Source: Bacillota bacterium (lineage in GTDB: Bacteria; Bacillota; Dethiobacteria; Dethiobacterales; Dethiobacteraceae). Taken from it: a stretch of DNA of 8,353 bases. Under the pieces are notes generated by a model. The model worked only from the letters and a program-made list of their open reading frames with translations, ran no database searches and had not been told where the DNA came from. The number at the start of each line of letters is the position of its first letter. The first letter of the stretch is position 1. This document shows, piece after piece, positions 4,823 through 8,353 of the stretch. A program made the translations under genes and the position numbers. Location: positions 1 to 8,353 of the forward strand of contig QLUI01000062.1 in assembly GCA_018725345.1 (NCBI GenBank). The letters are read 5' to 3'.

Positions 4823-5980
4823 ATGAGTTTTGTGCAGTATATGGAACGTTTCGACCGGCAGGAATGTTGTCATGTTCTTGAATCAACAGACAGCAGTAAG
4901 GCAAGAATGCTCCTAACTAAAGCAAGTCTTTCCCCCGCAGATTTTCTTCTGCTCCTTTCTCCTGCAGCGGAAGCTGTGCTGGAGCCCATGGCGCAAAAAG
5001 CCAGGTTGTTGACTATAAAGCATTTTGGTCGAAACATCTTGCTTTACACACCGCTTTATCTGAGTAATTACTGTGTTAATCATTGTCTTTATTGTCAATT
5101 TCACTCCGGGAAGAAGATTGTCCGCGAGCAGTTGAGTCTGGTCGAAGTGGAAGCCGAAGGTAAAAGTATTGCTGCCACAGGAATTAGACACTTACTCCTC
5201 CTAACCGGGGAGTCTTGTGCCCACGCCACTATTGCTTATTTGTCAGACAGTCTTCGGATACTGCATCCTTACTTTGCTTCCCTTGGTCTTGAGATATATA
5301 CGTTAAGCGTCGAAGAGTATGCGCAGATGATCCAGGCAGGTGCAGAGAGCCTTACTCTTTACCAAGAAACTTACCAGCAGGAGAGTTATGCTCAACTTCA
5401 TCTTTCCGGTCCTAAGCGTGACTATATCAATCGTTTACATGCAACGGAAAGGGCTTGCCAAGCCGGGATGCGCCGGATTAACATCGGAGCTTTATTTGGC
5501 CTTGCCCCGTGGCGGCAAGAAGCTTTTTGGGCCGGGTTACACGCGTATTATTTGCAAAAGCGATATCCTGCGACTGAAATTGCCATCTCTCTACCTCGGG
5601 TTCGTTCGAGTCATGAGGGATTTACCGTTCCCTGCCCGGTAAACGACAAAGAACTTGTGCAGATTTTGCTGGCCTTTCGACTCTTCTTGCCCCAAGCTGG
5701 AATTACCATCTCTACCCGTGAACGGGCAAAGTTGCGTGATAATCTTTTGCCTTTAGGCGTTACCACCTTGTCAGTTGGTTCAAAAACTACGGTGGGCGGT
5801 TATTTTGTCGGAGAAAAAAAAGGCAACCAGCAGTTTCCCGTTGCCGATGAGCGGTCAATAGGGGAAATAAAAGAAATGATTAGGCGGCAAGGTTATCAGC
5901 CGGTGATGAAAGACTGGCCAGCATCATGGAATCAAGGGGATGCCGGCGTGCGGTCTGGCTTTGCGTGTCAAGGAGATTAA
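4823..5980 (+). CDS. thiH: 2-Iminoacetate synthase ThiH (radical SAM tyrosine lyase)
   Basis: ThiH uses a [4Fe-4S] cluster and S-adenosylmethionine to cleave tyrosine into dehydroglycine (2-iminoacetate) and p-cresol, supplying ThiG under anaerobic conditions. The 385-residue protein carries the radical-SAM motif CVNHCLYC (C84, C88, C91) after LYTPLYLSNY. It also has the family segments GIRHLLLLTGES (120-131), LSGPKRDY, RRINIGALFGL, AISLPRVR and the C-terminal STRERAKLRDNLLPLGVT...VGSKTTVGGY. The residue after the third cysteine is Q where many ThiH proteins have G. The start ATG at 4823 has GGAGG 7 bases upstream. It is the last gene of the operon; no clear terminator is seen before the tRNA-Arg promoter 42 bases later. 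Confidence 0.95.
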   Translation: MSFVQYMERFDRQECCHVLESTDSSKARMLLTKASLSPADFLLLLSPAAEAVLEPMAQKARLLTIKHFGRNILLYTPLYLSNYCVNHCLYCQFHSGKKIVREQLSLVEVEAEGKSIAATGIRHLLLLTGESCAHATIAYLSDSLRILHPYFASLGLEIYTLSVEEYAQMIQAGAESLTLYQETYQQESYAQLHLSGPKRDYINRLHATERACQAGMRRINIGALFGLAPWRQEAFWAGLHAYYLQKRYPATEIAISLPRVRSSHEGFTVPCPVNDKELVQILLAFRLFLPQAGITISTRERAKLRDNLLPLGVTTLSVGSKTTVGGYFVGEKKGNQQFPVADERSIGEIKEMIRRQGYQPVMKDWPASWNQGDAGVRSGFACQGD

Positions 5981-6021
5981 CGATACAGATGTGAAAGAAA
6001 AAGAAAACAGAGGCTAAAAAC

Positions 6022-6050
6022 TTGATTTTACAAGGAGGATGTGTTATTAT
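6022..6050 (+). promoter_or_regulatory. Promoter of tRNA-Arg
   Basis: -35 TTGATT (6022-6027) and -10 TATTAT (6045-6050) have a 17-base spacer, and the mature tRNA begins 9 bases after the -10. A 6-bp inverted repeat AAGGAG/CTCCTT (6032-6037 with 6051-6056) brackets the -10 box; whether it is functional is unknown. Confidence 0.7.
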
Positions 6051-6058
6051 CTCCTTAC

Positions 6059-6135
6059 GCGCCCGTAGCTCAGTCGGATAGAGTAACTGACTACGAATCA
6101 GGAGGTCGGAGGTTCGAATCCCCCCGGGCGCGCCA
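6059..6135 (+). tRNA. tRNA-Arg(ACG)
   Basis: A 77-base tRNA with acceptor GCGCCCG (6059-6065) pairing CGGGCGC (6125-6131), discriminator G6132 and encoded CCA (6133-6135). The anticodon loop CTACGAA holds ACG at 6093-6095, whose A is normally deaminated to inosine by TadA to read CGU/CGC/CGA. The outermost anticodon-stem position is an A-G mismatch (6086 with 6102). The tRNA body is intact, and an integrase gene lies immediately downstream facing it, so its 3' end is the probable integration site of the element. Confidence 0.96.
6111..6135. other. Probable attachment site (att core) in the tRNA-Arg 3' half
   Basis: Tyrosine integrases commonly insert into tRNA 3' ends and leave the gene restored by element-borne sequence. 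Here the integrase gene ends 60 bases after the tRNA CCA and is transcribed toward it, the usual arrangement. The exact core cannot be set because the other junction lies outside the window. No second copy of this segment is present between here and position 8353. Confidence 0.45.
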
Positions 6136-6149
6136 TACTAAAACATAAG

Positions 6150-6190
6150 AACCACGGGGGTTTTCGGCTCCCGTGGTTTTTTGTTTTTCA
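6150..6190 (+). terminator. Intrinsic terminator after tRNA-Arg
   Basis: AACCACGGG (6150-6158) pairs with CCCGTGGTT (6170-6178) around an 11-base loop. The T run TTTTTT (6177-6182), then G and TTTTT, completes a strong terminator for tRNA-Arg. It ends just before the integrase stop codon, so it also separates host from element transcription. Confidence 0.9.
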
Positions 6191-6194
6191 GGCA

Positions 6195-7334
6195 CTATTT
6201 TGGTTTTGGTGCCCGTTTGGTGCCCGTTTGTAAATTCTGATCCAGTTTATTTACCGCCGCCTGCTTCATTTCAACGGAAACATGGGAATAAACGTCTGCT
6301 GTGGTTGCAATGTTTTCGTGCCGCAAAAGCTCTTGCGCTTCCTTTAGGCTAACCCCTGCCTCCAGCAATCTTGTCGCGAAAGTGTGGCGCAGGGTATGGA
6401 CGGTTATGTCTTTGCTTATATTAGCTTTGTCCCGTAGCTTTTCAAATGTGCGGCTAAAATTTCGGGGAATGTATGGAGTACCGTTTTTTGTGCAGAACAC
6501 CGGCTTATCTGGACTACAATACCCCGCTGCCAGCATGGCCTTGCGGTGATCCTTCAACGCGTCCAGCGCCGTATTGTTTAGCGGAATCTGTCCTTTTGAC
6601 TTCTCTGTTTTTGGTGGTTGGTAGTATGCCGATACGCTATTAGTCCGCACAAGGTTCTCCTCCACCGATATACGGGCTAGCGCTAAGTCAACATTACGCC
6701 ACCTTAGACCCAACAGTTCGCCGCGCCGGAGGCCCGTTGCTAGTAATACTATAAAGGCTGGTGCCATACGGGTATCCTGGACAACTTGTAAGAAGTCCGC
6801 TTGTTCGCTGATAGTCATTGCCCGCACCTGGGATTTTTCTTGTTTTGGCAGCGTGGTTGCTTCCGCCGCATTGCGGAATACGAGCTGGTTCTTGACCGCT
6901 TGCTTTAGGGCGGCATGGATTATTGTATGAATATATCGTACTGTTCGCGCGGAAAGGCCGCTTTGTTGTTTATCATTATACAGCTTTTGCAGATGTTCTG
7001 GCCGCAAGTCCTGTAACGCAAGCGCACCAATCGCTGGCGCCAAATATGTCCGGGCGATCATCTCATAACTTTCCCAGGTCGTTAGCCGCACCGATGATTT
7101 TTTGTAGTCATGCAGCCACGTGTTCAACCACTGGCCCACGGTCGTGTTGTCTTGATCGATATATTTGTCTTGACGCAATTCAGTTATGATTTGTGCCATA
7201 ATGGCCTGCGCATCCATCCGGCGCCCCTCTATCCGCCTGATAATCCTTTTTCGTTTACCGGTGGCTGGGTCTTTCCCTGCTTCGATGGTAATCTTCCATT
7301 TACCTTTGCCCTCTTGTGTGATATGACCTGACAT
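6195..7334 (-). CDS. int: Tyrosine site-specific integrase
   Basis: This protein catalyses insertion and excision of the element by recombination at the tRNA-Arg att site. The 379 residues have the three-part plan of ICE/phage integrases: an N-terminal arm-type DNA-binding domain (about 8-55, GKWKITIEAGKDPATGKRKR), a core-binding SAM-like domain (about 65-150), and the catalytic domain. The active-site residues are all visible: R203 (ATGLRRGELLGLRW), K242 (PPKTEK), H313 and R316 (HTLRHTFATR), H339 (LLRHE) and Y349 (TADVYSHV). The ATG at 7334 has GGGAGG 6 bases upstream. A terminator-like hairpin sits 22 bases before the start codon and no clear promoter was found, so expression may depend on read-through. 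The C-terminal codons overlap the 11-bp repeats. Confidence 0.96.
   Translation of the reverse strand: MSGHITQEGKGKWKITIEAGKDPATGKRKRIIRRIEGRRMDAQAIMAQIITELRQDKYIDQDNTTVGQWLNTWLHDYKKSSVRLTTWESYEMIARTYLAPAIGALALQDLRPEHLQKLYNDKQQSGLSARTVRYIHTIIHAALKQAVKNQLVFRNAAEATTLPKQEKSQVRAMTISEQADFLQVVQDTRMAPAFIVLLATGLRRGELLGLRWRNVDLALARISVEENLVRTNSVSAYYQPPKTEKSKGQIPLNNTALDALKDHRKAMLAAGYCSPDKPVFCTKNGTPYIPRNFSRTFEKLRDKANISKDITVHTLRHTFATRLLEAGVSLKEAQELLRHENIATTADVYSHVSVEMKQAAVNKLDQNLQTGTKRAPKPK
6205..6226. repeat. Two tandem 11-bp direct repeats at the integrase 3' end
   Basis: TTTGGTGCCCG occurs twice head-to-tail (6205-6215 and 6216-6226), followed by a further TTTG. The repeats encode the last residues of the integrase (GTKRAPK) and lie 70-90 bases from the tRNA end. 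Short direct repeats beside an att core are typical arm-type integrase binding sites, so this is a candidate; that role is inferred. Confidence 0.6.
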
Positions 7335-7356
7335 ACTGCACCTCCCTTTTTTTTTA

Positions 7357-7402
7357 AAAAAACCGGCTTCCCTTGACAGTGGTTAAGGGTGGCCGGTTTT
7401 TT
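7357..7402. terminator. Bidirectional terminator between the immA-like gene and int
   Basis: AAAAAACCGGC (7357-7367) pairs with GCCGGTTTTTT (7392-7402), and the inner CCCTT (7370-7374) pairs with AAGGG (7385-7389) to extend the stem past a small internal loop. T runs follow the stem on both strands. On the minus strand it lies 8 bases after the end of the protease gene and just before the int ribosome site, so it would limit transcription of int from the upstream genes. Confidence 0.85.
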
Positions 7403-7410
7403 GCTTTTGC

Positions 7411-8256
7411 CTACCAATCGTCTGGAAAATCGCATACCTCTTCTTCAACTTCTTCGCAGATAATGCGGCACGTCTGCGAAGGTGGCGTCCGTCTACTGCA
7501 ATCCCTGCAATCTTCCGCCCATATGTCTCCCGGAGAAAGGTTTTGGGTGCACTCACCAAAGCGGTCTATGACCATGCCGAATTCGTTAACGATAATTGTA
7601 GTGGCAAAGCGTATGCGTCCACGGAACGAATTCAGAAATAACCCGAACTGGGGGATAAGTTTTTCTTCTAGATGATGAGACATGCTCGTGTTACCCCACC
7701 ACGCTAAGTCAGTTTTCCTGTTAGTTGCCGCCTTTCGGGAGACATTGCACAATTCCTGGATACGTTCCACGGAAAGATCCCCAATCGCCTTTAAGATCGG
7801 CATCGGTTGCAGTAATTCCGCTGCGAAAATATCTGCTTCAAGTTCAAGCACCAGCGCTGGCGATCCGCCGTTGGCCGCTGCGCACTTATTTAGATCAGAA
7901 ATGGCGAAATCATGGAAATGCCCCAGAACGATGTGCCCAATTTCATGAGCAATAGTCCACCTGATTCTGGCGTGCGGGACAACCGTGGAATCGTATATGG
8001 TGAAAAAATCATTACATGGCGTCGTTACAGTTCTTGCTTCGGCTCTTGATGCTTTTATGTAAAACGGGTCTGCCACACCCATGATGTCTCTGGCCTCATC
8101 CCATGAATGCAAGTGCCATCCGTAGGTTTCATAGAGCGAGCAAGGATCGACAGGCAACTGCACAAGTTCAGAATACAAGATAAACTGACGGGCCTTAATT
8201 ATCGTCCTTGCCTTCCGGGCTTGGCTTGGAAGTTTTTCTTTTCTTCTGTTGTGCAT
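7411..8256 (-). CDS. ImmA/IrrE-family metalloprotease with cysteine-rich C-terminal extension
   Basis: Members of this family are zinc peptidases that cleave or inactivate XRE-type repressors of mobile elements (ImmA of ICEBs1) or DdrO-type regulators (IrrE). The zinc motif HEIGH (104-108, in RWTIAHEIGHIVLGH) and the downstream ELEADIFAAELLQP (138-151, with E140 as likely third ligand) are intact. At 281 residues it exceeds the roughly 170 of compact ImmA proteins. The extra C-terminal part holds six cysteines (236, 250, 253, 263, 267, 275) in an acidic tail and may bind metal. The ATG at 8256 has AAAGG 10 bases upstream. The gene overlaps the upstream frame by 62 bases, so a later start is possible, though no good in-frame ATG precedes the family domain. 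Confidence 0.85.
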   Translation of the reverse strand: MHNRRKEKLPSQARKARTIIKARQFILYSELVQLPVDPCSLYETYGWHLHSWDEARDIMGVADPFYIKASRAEARTVTTPCNDFFTIYDSTVVPHARIRWTIAHEIGHIVLGHFHDFAISDLNKCAAANGGSPALVLELEADIFAAELLQPMPILKAIGDLSVERIQELCNVSRKAATNRKTDLAWWGNTSMSHHLEEKLIPQFGLFLNSFRGRIRFATTIIVNEFGMVIDRFGECTQNLSPGDIWAEDCRDCSRRTPPSQTCRIICEEVEEEVCDFPDDW

Positions 8257-8353
8257 ACGCTACCAACCTTTCGACTTGGTCCGTGATCATGTTGTAGTCC
8301 GCATCGGATAATCCCCTAGCATGAACCAGCATCTCCACTATCCGTTCAGCTTT
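8195..8353 (-). CDS. Partial gene, C-terminal 52 residues, probable XRE-type repressor
   Basis: Only the end of this gene is in the window; the rest lies beyond 8353. The visible residues read KAERIVEMLVHARGLSDADY, then a helix NMITDQVERLVAYAQQKKRK and a polar tail ending KDDN. Ending after the helix-turn-helix in a short LSDxD...I...Q/E...LVxYAxxKKxK helix is typical of ICE and phage XRE repressors. Its position directly before the ImmA-like gene fits an ImmR-type repressor, but the DNA-binding domain is not seen, so this is inference. Its last 62 bases overlap the start of the protease gene in another frame, which suggests translational coupling. Confidence 0.55.
   Translation of the reverse strand, partial: KAERIVEMLVHARGLSDADYNMITDQVERLVAYAQQKKRKTSKPSPEGKDDN

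Larger units (their letters stand above)
6136..8353. mobile_element. Left end of an integrated prophage or ICE, incomplete
   Basis: From the tRNA-Arg 3' end onward the strand and gene content change: tyrosine integrase, ImmA/IrrE-type protease and the end of a probable repressor, all on the minus strand. This is the early/lysogeny module order of ICEBs1-like elements and temperate phages of Firmicutes. No conjugation, replication or structural genes are in view, so prophage and ICE cannot be distinguished. The right end lies beyond the window. Confidence 0.75.

Noticed and set aside
7373..7402. TTGACA at 7373-7378 as a -35 box of a plus-strand promoter
   Set aside because: It lies in the loop region of the bidirectional terminator, there is no -10 hexamer at 16-18 bases, and no plus-strand gene follows.
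7682..7955. Plus-strand frames opposite the ImmA-like gene
   Set aside because: They are antisense to a well-supported protein with an intact zinc motif, and lack ribosome sites.
1..8353. CRISPR array, rRNA gene or replication origin
   Set aside because: No regularly spaced repeats, rRNA-like segments or DnaA-box clusters were seen in the window.

Overview
The window looks like chromosomal DNA from an anaerobic, low-to-middle GC Firmicute (Clostridia or Negativicutes type). This is inferred from the strong AGGAGG-type ribosome sites, CCA-encoding tRNAs, a TPP riboswitch of the Firmicute kind, and glycine-free thiazole synthesis through the oxygen-sensitive radical-SAM enzyme ThiH. No species can be named from the sequence alone.

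Layout. (1) 1-300: a short coiled-coil protein gene of unknown function on the plus strand, followed by a perfect 19-bp hairpin. (2) 388-690: a consensus promoter and two tRNA-Ser genes (UGA and GCU anticodons) ending in an intrinsic terminator. (3) 690-1217: non-coding DNA with two tandem hairpins, then a near-consensus promoter that starts a roughly 250-base stretch with no credible gene, which is a candidate structured RNA. (4) 1218-2704, minus strand: a two-gene unit encoding a cytidylate-kinase-like protein fused to a C-terminal PD-(D/E)XK-like domain, then a divergent hypoxanthine phosphoribosyltransferase. (5) 2875-5980, plus strand: a thiamine thiazole operon with promoter, duplicated 16-bp leader element, TPP riboswitch, 24-bp attenuator hairpin, thiE, thiS, thiG and thiH. 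(6) 6022-6190: promoter, tRNA-Arg(ACG) and terminator. (7) 6195-8353, minus strand: the left end of an integrated mobile element (tyrosine integrase, ImmA/IrrE-type metalloprotease with a cysteine-rich tail, and the C-terminal end of a probable repressor gene cut by the window edge), most likely inserted at the tRNA-Arg 3' end.

How the parts work together. ThiS carries sulfur, ThiH makes dehydroglycine from tyrosine, ThiG assembles the thiazole, and ThiE joins thiazole phosphate to the pyrimidine. TPP binding to the leader should shut the operon off by termination before thiE. ThiF, ThiC and ThiD are not encoded here and must be supplied elsewhere. In the mobile element, the protease and the presumed repressor gene overlap in the order seen in ImmR/ImmA switches, in which the protease removes the repressor to induce excision.

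The most unusual points are the unassigned transcript candidate at 958-1215, the kinase/nuclease-like fusion next to an Hpt in which the purine-contacting lysine appears replaced by proline, the reuse of aptamer sequence in the thi attenuator, and the cysteine-rich extension on the ImmA-like protease.
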